This document shows positions 47,321 to 59,522 of a DNA stretch of 64,000 nt, in pieces. This DNA comes from Heloderma charlesbogerti (lineage: Eukaryota > Chordata > Lepidosauria > Squamata > Helodermatidae). The position numbers and the translations under genes are program-made. The notes beneath the pieces are model-generated. The model was not told the origin of the DNA. It ran no database searches and saw only the letters and a program-made list of their open reading frames with translations. Every line of letters starts with the position of its first letter. Position 1 is the stretch's first letter. Location of the stretch: positions 267,001 to 331,000 of the forward strand of contig JANEZZ010002705.1 in NCBI GenBank assembly GCA_026122225.1, read 5' to 3'.

Positions 47321-47879
47321 CCCATCCAAGAAAAAGATAACTTCCCAGAATTTTCTCTGAATATTCTCCACCACTTTATGTGCACTCCTCATCACAATTA
47401 TCCCAAATAAGTTCCAGGGCATCATGGAGCACGCAAAATAGTGGCCAGGCTGCTAACATAGTTGCTGCTTCTTCCACTTGCAGTGGTCACTGCAAAACAA
47501 GCAATCCAAACCCTTAGGAAAAGAAAGAGAGAGAGAGAGAGAGAGAAGCTGTGTTCACTATTAATGGTGATCTCCACATCCTTATCAGACCTTCTAGCCA
47601 TCAGATCTTCCAGTGTGCAGCAGATTATTCTGATGAGGATAAGGCACAGGTTACTTCCTTGAGGGTAGGACAGTCAGTGTCCTATTCAGGATCCTCCTTG
47701 CACTCAGAGGATGAGTCCCTCCCTGGCAGAACCTCCATGTCCCCATCCACACAGAAATCTCAAGCTACAAAATCAGGTGAGGGCCCTTCAACAGCCCCTT
47801 CCTCCAGGAGGAGGAAGACACTACAGGTCTTGCCAGCTTACTTAAGGCTTCCATTGGCTTTATCTCCCTGCTGAGACAA

Positions 47880-48330
47880 CACCCTCCATCTAGGCCACTC
47901 TGATGAAGCTGTTTGTCTCTCTCCCCTCCCTTCTCCTTCTCTGGGAGCCCCTGCCAAATGAAGTGAGCTGGGTGGCTACTAAGAAGATGCCCTTTTCTGT
48001 TGTGACACCCCAGTTGTGGAATGAGTTTCCCCAACAGGCTTACCTGCTGCCTACATTGTGCTTTTTCCTGTGACAGGTAAAGACCTGCTTATTTCCCTGG
48101 TATTGTAGTCCTTCAGTTTCTGTTTTAAATCTGTTCCTGTATTTTAAACCTTTGCATTGCTGCTAGGGTTTATTTTGGTTTTTATTTTTCTTGTCTACTG
48201 CAGTTTTAAACCTTTAAATTGTATTTTCTTGTGTTGTATTTTATGGTTTTAATTCTTGTGAACTGCCCAGATAGTGTCACCTATTGGGCAGTGTAGAAAT
48301 GTAATTGCTTAATTAGATAATTAATTAATT
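47880..48330 (+). repeat. L2-like LINE 3' end
   Basis: A block resembling the C-terminal coding end (TGGAATGAGTTTCCC near 48018), then a T-rich segment and TGAACTGCCCAGATAGTG with TTGGGCAGTGTAGAAATG, as in L2-like 3' ends of squamates. Coding part decayed. Confidence 0.6.
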
Positions 48331-48992
48331 GCAGCCAGATTGGTGCTGGAGAATGGATAAGGAGGTGGGGAAGTCCTTTATGATCATCTCATCAGCCCCT
48401 GCCTCATGCATTTCTTAGTCATTGCAGCTCAAAGGGCTGGGACTTGTGAATTGAGTAAATCCATTAAGAAACAAAACAACAACAACACCCTAAATGGAGC
48501 AAATTTCTCACCCAACCCTAATCTCAATACTCATGAATGAGTGACAAGAAGATTCAGAAGCAGTCAAAAGCTCCTTCGTAGGCTCTGAGCCAGGGCTAAA
48601 CTTACCCATAACTGGAGAAAGGAAGAGGTTGGTTAGAGGTCTCCACTCAAAGAAATGCCCACATGCTGTAGATCTCCTTTGCAAATTTAATCAAGTTGTT
48701 GCCTAATTGAATGTGATGAGGTGCATCTTGCCTCTTATTGTAGGTGTCAATGCAGACAAGCTCCCATGCATTTGAATTAAAGCTCTCACATTGTGGATTT
48801 AAAAGGCAGGGGTGGGATAGTGATGCCACTGAATCTTGTAAGTCATTAGTTAGCTTACTGATTGAAACTCTTCGATTCATAATAGTCACCCTTGTAACAA
48901 GCCTGGATCTGTGTTTTATGACTTTGCTATTGCGAGCTTTGGAGCATGCATAGACTGCATCGAAACAATGCCATTTCTGTGCATATGCTGAG

Positions 48993-49990
48993 TAGGGATG
49001 TATGAGAAATTTGTTCAGTCTGTTTTTGATCAGGATTTTCCCAGTTCACACTCGGACACAATCTGCAGTTGAAGTCTGCTAGGGATGTCAGAGACTTTCT
49101 CCACGAATCTCTGGGAGGCCGAATGCCAGCGCATTCGGCCCCCTGAAATTGGTGGAGAAACAGTCTGTCACCCCCCTGCCCCTCCCGGGACAGAACTTGC
49201 CTTGGTCGAATGTCCCTGGTGGCGGCGGCTCCGGAGGCAGTGTGGCGGCGGCGGCGGCCAGTCTTCTGACCGGCTGCCGCCGCCGCCATTTCCAAGTAAA
49301 AAAAAAACACAAACAAACAAACGTGATAGGCTACGTAAATGTTTACGTAGCCTATCATGGCTGACTTGGGGGGGGGAAAGCGCGTACGCAAATGGCAGCA
49401 CCCATGGGCGCCGCCATTTGCATTCCTTATTTTGGCCTGGGTAGTCTACATAAACATTTACGTAGACTACGGTGAAAATAAGGGCAACACAAATAGCGGC
49501 CGGAGGGACGGGGCGCCTCCCCCCAGGCCAGAATTTCGGCGGGGAGGGACGGGGTGCCTCCCCCCTGGCCAGAATTTCAGGGGGAGGGACGGAGCGCCTC
49601 CCCCCCACCACGAAGCAAGCGTCGGGATCAGGTAAGGGACTTTCATCCATCCCTAAAGTCTGCACATGTCCCAACTTGCAATGTGATTTGCAGACCCCCA
49701 GAAATGCATTCAACAGCATGCATACCTTTGGAAAATACACGGGAAAATTCGTACTTTTGGAAAATGCACATAAACATGCTTAAATCAATGGGAGAAAAAC
49801 GTATACATTTCAAAGACGTGCACAATTGATGGATGCGTTTGGAAACATGGACAGAAATATATACATGGATTTTTATGTGAAAAAACCCCCTGATGCTCAC
49901 AATCTGATACTGAATCAAACTGGAATGAGCTTTGTGATGGAATTGGAAGAACTTTGGTGGGCTTAAGTTTTGCTGATTCAGACATCCCTA
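48993..49990. mobile_element. Older hAT-like element hosting copy Y (TSD ATGCTGAG/ATACTGAG)
   Basis: TAGGGATGTATGAGAAA on the left, GACATCCCTA on the right; flanking octamers 48985-48992 and 49991-49998 differ at one base. The core is about 414 bp without copy Y and A/T-rich, like the element at 13086. Confidence 0.75.
49080..49655. mobile_element. Palindromic hAT-type element, copy Y (TSD AAGTCTGC)
   Basis: Flanked by AAGTCTGC at 49072-49079 and 49656-49663. 576 bp: hairpin arm, one hairpin and the first half of the central repeat, then a deletion directly into the GC-rich arm near 49500. Outward AGGTAAGG at the right end; left donor AGGCAAGT. Confidence 0.93.
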
Positions 49991-50049
49991 ATACTGAGCT
50001 GTTGGATTAGTCTTTTTCTTGCTTAAGGTTAAATGATGTCACTTTAATC

Positions 50050-50504
50050 TAGGGATGGTGTGGGTGCCCAATCAGGTCTGAGAGTCCAGCAGACTCCCCA
50101 CACCACTCACTGCCCTGATCCATGCCTGCTGTGCCCCCTGCCCCCCCACCCCCCTCGCTGAGCTACCTGCACTCACCCCAGGCCCATCTGGAAATCTTTG
50201 CAGCTGCCAATTTGGAAAAAAAAATGTGCCCTTAAATACGTGCACATTTGCTCTTATGGACAATGGTGGTGTGAATGGCCAATATATGCAAGGTTACAGG
50301 TATAATGGGCCATTTTCCGCCTGTAACGTTGCATATATTGGCCATTCACAGCACCACATGGCAGCCACAGAGATTGCCAGATGGGCCTGGGTGTGTGTGG
50401 GTAGCTCGGTGAGGAAGAGAGGCCAGGAACGGGCCTAGGGGCGCAGGGGCAATGGCTTGGTGGGTGCCCAGAGAACCCAGATGGGGGGTACCCATCCATT
50501 TCTA
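50050..50504. mobile_element. hAT-type element with different palindrome (TSD CTTTAATC/CTTTAACC)
   Basis: TAGGGATGG and complement TAGAAATGG ends; octamers 50042-50049 and 50505-50512 differ at one base. The inner inverted repeat (GGCCAATATATGCAAGGTTACAG at 50277 and complement at 50321) and longer arms are unrelated to the main family. Confidence 0.78.
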
Positions 50505-50639
50505 CTTTAACCACAGCTTATCACATACAAAGAATCGGACAGGAATGATCTGGCAAAGCTTCCCTCCTCACCGATGCTGCAGCTCTTGCTCCATGAGGTG
50601 CCATTCTTCACTCCATCTTCTGACTTTCGTTTCCTCCCT

Positions 50640-50790
50640 GATGGGTGCAGACAACAAGTAAACATTAAATAGAAAGGCCGCATGAAAATAACCAATCAGG
50701 AAGGGGAGGGTATAACGTGGTGATGCATGATGTCATAATGTACTACACATTTCCAAACTACAGCTCCCAAGATGTGCAAAACCCCATATA
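50640..50790 (-). repeat. Dispersed repeat, inverted partner of 28425-28570
   Basis: Contains AAACTACAGCTCCCAAGATG and GGTGATGCATGATGTCATAA; complement matches the partner. Family not recognised. Confidence 0.6.
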
Positions 50791-51917
50791 CATGGGATGG
50801 GAGTTTGTATTGAAGAAGAACTCTTGTTCAAGCTAACATGGGCAATTTTTTTATTTTCTGAGATCATAACTCATTCACCTGGGGTAAGTTCACCCATCAC
50901 TTGTTTGCTGTTGTTGTTGTCATTTTTTTTAAACTTAGGTGGAGTTGTGCACCCACTGGGGATTGTACTTCTTACCTCTCATTCTCTGCAATGGGCTGCC
51001 CTGGCAGCAAACCATGCCTGCCCAACCTCTGTTCCATGCAGTTTTGCATTCAGATTTCACAAGAAACACCCCCAACGATCCCCTGTTTCTGTAACATCTT
51101 GATGATCTGCAGGATACATTGTCAAGTAAGCACAATGCTAGATTATCCAGCCCCTGAAAGGCACTAATGTAATACTTCAGCATATGGTTAGGCTATGTAT
51201 CTCACCGTGATCAACAGGGACCCCTGCTTAATGCCTTTATCCCAGCAAGAACCAACTAGTCCTGTAAGGTGTGATGAAAAGTGAATGCAGCCACAACCCA
51301 GACTCCAAAAGGAGAGGATAGCTGCAATGCAAATAAGGCAGGTTGGAGTAGAAAGAAAGGCAGAAATCTGATGGAATTTCTTGCCTTTCTCTGCATCTCT
51401 AGCTGCAGGATGCCTTGGATCTTGAATGGCTGGAGAATGGTATATGCTGCCTATCTTGGTGCTCTGTGGAGGAGCTTGAAAATAAGAGACTATTACAGAA
51501 AGTTAATTTAGATATTTAGACTTATATAAGGGGAGGAAGGAGAGAGATACCTGCAATATTTCAGTGGTGGTGTTCAGAGTCAGACTACAATCTAGGGAAT
51601 CTTGCAAACCTGAGTAATCAACATTATGATGAATGGGGACATCCTTTCTTGCTTCACAAGTATCTACAAGGTGTAATTATGGATGTGTGCTCACACATTA
51701 GTATTAAATGGCGAATATTTGATTCACCTCTGAACTGAGATTTCCAAAAGCATGTGGAAGGGCTTTAAGGATGTTCTATAGGTATGCCTCAATTTAGTTT
51801 ATTCATGCATTTATCAAATTTATAGCCTGCCTTTCCACCAAAAAATGGCACTCAAGGCAGATAATGATAATAGCATTGAGATTTTTTTTTAAAAAAAAAA
51901 TCCTTAATTAAAACATA
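50791..51917. other. No recognised feature
   Basis: The last part (51795-51870, TATAGCCTGCCTTTCCACC) resembles the antisense 3' end of squamate LINEs. The rest has no domain or family that I can name. Confidence 0.35.
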
Positions 51918-54760
51918 ATATTTTATTTATTTATTTATTTATTTATTTCTATACCACCCAATAGCCGAAGCTGTCTGGGCAGTTCACAAATGAATAACTT
52001 TATGAAATGAAAACATGATAAAAGCAATAAATAGGACCCTGTCCATCAAACCACATTTCAGCAGCAGACCCACTTACATGTCAGGCCTACCTGAATAAAA
52101 ACATCTTTGCCTGCTGGAAGAACAATGACAGAGTGGGAGCCAACCTAGCCTCCCTTGGCAGAGAGTTCCAGAGCCTGGGAGAAGCCACTGAGAAGAGCCT
52201 CTTTCACATCCCCACCAAACTTGTCTTCAGTGGTGGTAGAATTGAGAGAAGGTCCTATGTGGAAGATCTTATAACCTGGACAGGTCATATGAAAGAACAC
52301 AGGCTTTCAGGTAGCCTGGTCCCAAGCTGTATTGGGCTTTATAGCTCATTACTAAGCCTACAGGAGAAATTAGAGATGGACTAAAATGTGCTCAGATTTC
52401 TAAGAATCTGACCTGCAGAATTCCCTGCAGAGTGACCTCTTCAGGCTGTGTGAAGCCCATGGACTTTCAGCTCTTTTTTGTTTTTTGTTTTGCTTTCCTG
52501 AAATTGACACAAATTTATTCGTAGAAAACTATGCAAGTTTCTGCTAAGACTGGTAAATATACATGGGGAAATGTTGAATGTAATTGGGGACAATACCCTA
52601 AATGCTACGTACTAAGGTAAATTATGTATTAATTAATTAATTATTTTAATTAATTTGTGTATTTTTCCGCATAACAATAACAACACAATGTTCATATCCA
52701 TCTGTGAACAGATGCCAGAACAAATGATACGACGCAATCCATGAAACACACACAGGACAGATTTCACAAAATCCAGACGTCCCTAGTTGTAACCAGCACT
52801 TCAAACTGTGCACGGAAACAGACCATTAGCCAGTGAAGCTGTTGTAACAAGGGAATCACATCACATCCTCCCTGTAACTGGCCAAGAGTTACTGGCAGCA
52901 GTATACTGGACTAGCTGAAGTTTCTGAACACTGTGTAGCCTGACATAGAGCCTGTTGCAGTAGTGATATATGAACCCCCCACACACACTTTCTGGTCTGG
53001 GGGCGGGTTGTAGAGGGGCCAGCCATGCTGCTCAGGGCCCCTCAAAATCCTCCAGAGCAGCTTTCCATCTGGGGCAGGTTGCAGAGAGGCTCTCCGGCTC
53101 CCTATACAAGGTGATACACTAATGGCAGCTGCCATTAGCCTATCTCTGGGAAAAATACAGGTGCAAATGGCATATTGGACCCCACTTGTGGCTGTAAAGC
53201 ACTGATTTTAAACTAAATATGGCTGTAAACAGCTGCAATTAGGTCAAAGTCAGGGCTTTACGGCCACAAGTGGTGTCTAATGTGCTATTCACATCTGTGT
53301 GTTTTTCCCCGCTAGGCTAGTGTGTCACGGCAAAAAAAAAACAGATGTAAATAGCATATTGGATGCCATTTGCAGCCATAAAACACTGATTTTGACCTAA
53401 TAGCAGCCATTTATGGCTGTATTTAGGTCAAAATTAGTGCTTTACAGCTTCAAGTGGCACACAATACGCCATTTGCATCTGTATTTTTCCCAGCAATAGG
53501 CTAATGGCAGCCGCCATTAGTGTATCACCTTATATGGGAAGCTGGAGAGCCACTCCACATGAAATTCTCCAGAGCTAGAGGTAAGTGATGTCATTCCGCT
53601 GTGGAATCCAGAGGTTGGATTCTTTGGAATCCGGCCTCATTTGAGTCCATAGCAGAATTCTCTGCCACCCTATAGCAATAGTCCAAATGGGATGTAATTA
53701 ACTGAAGTGTGTGTCACTGTGGCTAGATCTAGTATCTCCAGAAATGGCCACAGCTGGCATACTCACTTCAGCTGTGCAAATCACTGCCAGACGCTGGGCA
53801 TCCAGGCTCAGGGCTGAATTCAGGAGTGCACTGAACTGTGAATCTGGGTCTTCAAGGGGAGTGTAAACCCACCTAGCACAGGTTGAATCCTTATTTCTGG
53901 ATTTACCTTTCGACTAACCAGGAGCACCTCTGTCTTGGCTGGATTAAGCTTCATTTTTTTTTCATCACTATCCAATCCATTATTGACATCAGGTATTGGT
54001 AGGGAACCAGAACAATTTCCATGGATTTCCATGGAAAGGACAGATAGAATTAGGTGTCATCAGCATCCTGGTGGCACTGAGCACCCAAAGTCTGGACAAC
54101 CTCCCCAGACGCTTTCATGCACCAGATAACCACCAAATGATGAATGTTTGGGAGAAAAGGGGTTAGTCCAGGGGAAGGGGGCATGACCATCTGGGGAAAC
54201 TAGGAGGGCCAAATTTGGCCCCTGGGCCTGAGGTTCCCACCCCAATGGTCAGAGTCACCTAGCACTGTCTTCTGAAATCACCCTTCCAAGAATGATAAGT
54301 TCTATCATAGAACAGGGTCACCTTATCTCATCCCAGATAAACACGCCAGAAGGATACCATGGCTGATAGTACTGAAAGCCACTAAGAGGTCCAGCCAGAA
54401 TTCCCCCTGTCAATTTCCTGGCATAGATAGTCCACCAAGGTTACCAAAGTAGCCTCTTTCCCATAACCAGTTCTAAAATCAGATTGAAATAATTCTAAAT
54501 AATCCACTTTATCAAGAAACCCCTGGAACTAACACACCATCGCATGCTCCAGGACCTTCCCCAAGAATAGAATACCAGACTGGTCAGATTATCCAATATA
54601 ATTGGGGTTTAGGGAGGGTTTTTTAAACAAAGGTCTCAGCGCTGTCTTACCACCTTGAAGTGAATAGGTGTTCACCACCACTCTTACCCACTTGGCTACT
54701 TCCCCACACCCACCCTGCCCACTTCTATACACCAGGAAGGGCAAGGGTCCAGGACAAAGG
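51918..54760 (-). mobile_element. Decayed L2-like LINE with later insertions
   Basis: Starts with (TTTA)n at 51920-51947 and the antisense 3' end (CACCCAATAGCCGAAGCTG), then a block typical of squamate L2 (GGCAGAGAGTTCCAGAGCC at 52156), then a further L2-type block at 52790-52960 (GCCAGTGAAGCTGTTGTAAC). RT remnants on the minus strand follow: MKLNPAKTEVLLVSRK in a frame at 54032-53820, and a remnant of the L-D-L-S-A-A-F-D-T block around 54360-54400. Segments 52370-52787 and 52964-53672 are not L2. No intact frame. Confidence 0.65.
52964..53672. mobile_element. Old, diverged palindromic hAT-like element inside L2
   Basis: Right end GAATTCTCTGCCACCCTA as in the main family; left end degenerate. 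Flanks TGCAGTAG and AGCAATAG agree at six of eight positions. The interior is again an inverted repeat around 53335 with small hairpins (AATGGCAGCTGCCATTAG near 53123 and AATGGCAGCCGCCATTAG near 53503). AGGTAAGT points outward at 53580-53587. An older subfamily with the same plan. Confidence 0.65.
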
Positions 54761-55302
54761 TGGGAGATCTCACTTTTCCAAGAATTCTGTCCCCACAAGT
54801 GCAGGTACACCACATAATTTGTTATGGGGTGCAGAATTCAACATCTAGAGAAGCTCGTGCCAGCAGTCTCTTCTATGTCTGGTGGTAGTGGTGATGTTTG
54901 TAGTGGTAGGGACAGATTCATGGCATGGAATCCACAAGTCTTGAGTACTTTCACCCACACAAATGTCTGAGGCTTCTAAACACTGGTGCACAGTAATAAT
55001 GTCATCATGTTGTGCCTGGTCATAGAGAGCTCAGGGCAGACCTAGTCCTGTCCAAGAGCCCAATCTGATTCCATACTGAACTTGTCAAGATTGACTGGGA
55101 TTCAAATTTCCTGGGAGCTTGCTGGCCTTTGACATTTGAGGTTGCCCCTGTGAAAAACTTGAGATTGAAGGGCAGAGGGTAATGGAACTGCAGCATCCCA
55201 CAAGGTCCCATCATGGTTCAGTGTGTGTGTGTAGATGCATGCAGGCAGGCAGGCACACACACCAGCACAAGCAACCCAGTGATATCTCCTATCCTGCTCT
55301 GG
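54761..55302. other. No recognised feature
   Basis: Only a short (GT)n run at about 55218-55232 and a CAGG-type short repeat. No family or domain that I can name. Confidence 0.35.
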
Positions 55303-56426
55303 CTATGCATGTTTCCTTTTTAGACCTAGGTCTTCAGGCAAGATACTCTGTTCTTGTCTATGTGGCTTCCTAGTTGCTATCTAAGTTAGAGAACATTAGT
55401 TATCGGGTGCATTAGAAATGTACTTAATGAATACATACAATATCTCCTCTGCCAATTGATGCATTAGAGGTCACCTGGTGCCCACCCATTTTGCCAGACT
55501 CCTTACCTGACTGACTTTCCTACAATTTGTTTCTTCCCATCATCTTTCTCCCACCCCGTTTGGTTGGACACTTTAGCTTAGTCATTGCTTGTATTTAATT
55601 CTGCCTCTGGGGTGACTTCTTTCACTACCTTGATATGGACCTGTTCCCTAGATTCTGGATCTTGCCCTTTGCCTGTGGTACACCCCTCCACGCTGACCCC
55701 AGAGGTTCTGGAATCCAATCTGAATTGAATTGATAAGATATGGACACCCCCATTCCCCACATACACACACAGATCCAGCACCACTTTCTCTAATATAGTG
55801 ACAAGTCTATCATATCCTATACACTGGCTGGAAAAAGTGCAGAAAAACGGCAACTCAACTGAGCAAGGGGCTGGAGCATCTCCCCTATGAGAGACAGTTA
55901 CAACAGCTAGGATTGTTTAGCTTGGGGATGGGGAGGAGGATAAAGGGAGACATGATAGAGGTCTACACAAGTATGCATGGTGTGGGGAATGTGGATAGGG
56001 AGACATTTTTCTCCCTCTCTCAAAAAATACTAGAACCTGGTCCTGGGGTCATCCCATGAAGCTGATTGGTGAGAGATTCAGGACAGATAAAAGGAAGGAC
56101 TTCTTCACACAGCACGTAGTTAAACTATGGGATTCTCTGCCACAAGATGTAGTGAATGAGATGGCCATGAATTTTGATGGCTTTAAAAGAGGGTTAGACA
56201 AATTCCTGGAGGAAAAGGCTATCAATGGCTACTAGTTTTGATGGCTATGTGCTACCTCCAGTACCAGAGGCAGTGAGCCTATGTACACCAGTTGCTGGTG
56301 TGCTATTGCACACATGCCCTGCTTGTGGGCTCCTGGTTGACAGCCGGTTGGCCTGTGTGAACAGAATGCTGGACTAGATAGACCTTTGGTGTGATCCAGC
56401 AGGGCTCTTCTTATGTTCTTATGTTC
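55303..56426 (+). repeat. CR1-like LINE 3' end plus linked 0.5-kb segment (copy 2 of 2)
   Basis: Inverted partner of 8431-9565. From about 55790 the plus strand reads as the CR1 ORF2 C-terminus (RTDKRKDFFTQHVVKLWDSLPQ near 56080-56145, FKRGLDKFLEEKA near 56180-56220) followed by a 3' end with TTCTTATG octamers at 56408. The frame is interrupted. The 55303-55790 part is the non-coding segment shared with the partner. Confidence 0.8.
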
Positions 56427-58639
56427 ACTTGAGATTGAAGCAGATCTCACAGAGTGGAGAAAGTGGTGAGGAAACAGATGCCACAGAAGCAAACTCCCCA
56501 TAATATTTCTAAGTTTCCTATAGGATTTCTGAAGCTCTGCTAGGACTAACAGCTCAGCAATCCTTTATTGGAACTGCACCATAATAGATGTTGTGGGATT
56601 TGTACCCTTATTATGAAAAGCTTCTTATAAACAGTAGCTCCTTCAATAATCTTTGCAGCAAATGCAGCCTATTTACAGACATTCTTATATATTTGCATGC
56701 CTGCCATTAATACTGAGTTAGACATGCTCTGATTACAGTACACTGCTAAATCCAGCATTAATCTGAAAGCTTTGGGATTTGATAACATGATTTGGGTAAT
56801 ATGTGCACGCATTAACATTGGTGACAACAGTCCTCCTAACACGGTTTTAACAAGCAAGCACTTGTCCCTGCAAAAGAGAAGTCTCTTTGTTCACTGCTGG
56901 TACCTGCCAGGAGGGTTTTACGTTGAATAGCTATGTGACAAGCATTCCTCTGCAAGCCTTCACTCTTTAACAATGGTTTGAAATCCAAGTAGCTTGAGAC
57001 TGAGCTTTTTCATATATTTAGATCCTGGGAGTCAAGTGGGAACACAGTCAACTGAGCGGGACCAATGCTTTGCATCAGATAGACCCGGAAAGGCTAACAA
57101 AATTATGGGTAAAACATTCGTTCATTTTAAAGTTAAGATTTTCAGATGCACAATATTTCATTTAGTTACTTTTTTAAAATATGTATAGCCCATCTTTCAG
57201 GACAGGAGCCCTCCCATTGTGATGTCCAACAACAAAATGCATATACTAAAATTCATATAATAATGAAAAATAATAATAATGTGGTAATACCTGGTGGTCC
57301 CCTTTTGACAACTTATTTCAGAGGTGTGGGGCCACTGCACAAAAGTCCTCTTTTATGTAGAAGGATGTGTGATGCTGGGAAATCCATTCCATTTAAGCCT
57401 GATGGATTTTTGCAGCATTTCCAGTATGGTAAGTGGGGTGGACTGCATCGGAGGGAAGGGAGGCATTCTGGGGAAAAAATAACCCCTGGGTTCTGCCATT
57501 TGCACAAATTGTAATTCATGCATTTTTAAATTTTAATTTGGATCTTGAAATGTGTGCAAATGTTGTCATCTTTGTTTGTTTGTTTAACTGTGCACAATTG
57601 CTGATCTGCCTGTCTACAATGTAGCCCACAGAGGCATATTCTCTTCTTGTCAATATCTTTGTCAGTACAGATGGACGGGTGTGCCCACATCTGGGGGCAC
57701 ACCAATGTAGACTGCAAAGCAGTCATTTTTTTAATGTTCACCAGTCTCATCTTCTAGGCTTTCTGTACACCCGAATCCCTTCCTTTGAAATAGCTGAAAG
57801 TGTTATCTTAATGTTGGTTATCTATCAAAATTCTCCAGACTTAACTTGTAGGCTTAACCCATAAGTTTTCTCACTTTCTCTCACTATATCAGAATTTTTC
57901 ATCCATAATGGAATTTTGTTGGACAGCTACATGAGCTGGGAAAATATATTGGACTTGCTCCTTATCGGCTCAGATGAGCTACAAAAAGACAGGGGAGGCA
58001 ACTAGAATGCATTCTTTGTGAATTCTAAAATGAATTGACCTGATCCACACGGTGTGGGGTGCAACATACCTATTCTTGGGATTCCAGAGTGCTTTGAATG
58101 GGTGATGTTCCACAGTTAAAGAGGGGGGGGGACTGAAATTCATTGAGAAATCTGTATTTCTAGATAAATATGGTTAGAATTTCATATTTAGAGAGAGGGA
58201 ATATGTTTAGAAATCCATAGTTGTGAAAAAATGATTGAAAAATGTGTGCTTCAATTTGGAGATTAATTTGGAAGAGAGTTATGAATGAACACTTGTGAAA
58301 CTGACATGGAGTGGAAATAGACTCATCCATCTACCTCCACCACCACCCGGGGGGGGGTATGTTCTAGAAAAGCAGTGGCCAATATCTGAAAGGGCTGTGC
58401 ACAAATGGGCTCTATTTGCTAGCATGGAAACTGGGAGGACCTTTTCATTTAATTTCTCCAGGAGGAGGAGGAGGGGTTATCCAACTGTTTCACCATTAGC
58501 AGTGGCAGTAGCACAGCTTCTTTCTTCTTTTCCATTTGGGGGTTTGTGTGTTTGTTTTTCTTTTATTTTGTTACTGCTGCAAACGAAAACATTGGGAAAT
58601 CAGTTGGCAACCTGTCCACCATTTTGCATCCTCCACAAC

Positions 58640-58640
<1 letters not shown>
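56427..58640. other. Mostly unrecognised; possible antisense LINE fragment 57170-57400
   Basis: TATAGCCCATCTTTCAGGAC and GAGGTGTGGGGCCACTGCAC resemble antisense L2-like LINE 3' parts. The remainder has no recognisable element or gene. Confidence 0.3.
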
Positions 58641-58670
<30 letters not shown>

Positions 58671-58693
58671 TTGGAGGGAGGGAGGGAGGGAGG
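58641..58693 (+). repeat. (GT)n followed by (GGGA)n
   Basis: About 15 GT units, then four to five GGGA units. Overlapping frames rich in Cys-Val are artefacts of it. Confidence 0.93.
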
Positions 58694-59108
58694 CATGGCA
58701 ATTGCCAATCACCATGAATAAAATATTGAATAATATCCAGTGAACATTCTACAAAGTGGCCCAGGGTGGGGGCAAAGGAAAAACTCAGTAATGTTCTCAG
58801 ACAAATGTTTTCTGATAAATGTTGGCTCTGCTCTAATTTCTGAGGCCTAGCAAGTGAGTCTGTCAACTCAATCCCATTCACACATACACAGAAGACAGTC
58901 TCATGGAATAACATGGGGGCATACTCCCCAAATAACTGTACTCAGTATTCCAACTTGTGCATTGATGGAATAAGCATCAGCCTTTAGTTAAAATGTGTAT
59001 GGGGAGAAAATTAACTGGTTGAAAAGCCACCAATATGGCTGGCTGGGGCATGCTGGGAGTTGTAGGCCTTTTCTCTGTCGAAACATGCATAGGATTGCAC
59101 CTTAAGAG

Positions 59109-59522
59109 AGCAATCCTATCGCCCTTAGACAGTGTCTAGATGGCCACAGAATTTTTTTGATTTCTGGGAAGTGAGCTGAGAGCCAGGGGTCTGAGCTTGG
59201 TTCCCAGAGACCTTGCTCCCCACCTCCTCCCCTGCCATCTCATGGGCAGCATTGTTCTTCCCCATCTCCATGCTCATAACCACAGTGTGGAGTGGGTAAA
59301 ACGGGGGTGTTCCCAGGGGAAGGGAGGTGAGGAGTCTGGATGGTGCACAGGCAGTGTCGTAATGACACTTCTGTGGTCTCCTTTCACAACCCGTTTTCTG
59401 TCTGCAAGGGCAGGGTGGCCAGATCATGGAGGAAAGGGCCCCATCCATGCTGCACCTGCCCTGCATTGGATAGCCAGCCTCATCCAAGTTTGGAGCCAGC
59501 CAACTATCCAATAGGATTGTGC
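59109..59522. repeat. Putative non-autonomous DNA transposon with CAATCCTAT inverted ends
   Basis: CAATCCTAT at 59111 and ATAGGATTG at 59511 form inverted ends; the interior matches 11894-12225. No clear target duplication. Family not named. Confidence 0.5.

Noticed and set aside
47551..47874. 107-codon Ser-rich frame as a host exon
   Set aside because: No domain, no splice context that I can support, and it runs into L2-like sequence.
52372..52787. hAT-like insertion (TAGAGATGG ... GTCCCTA) in the L2 remnant
   Set aside because: The octamers differ and the left end is weak; kept only as non-L2 DNA.
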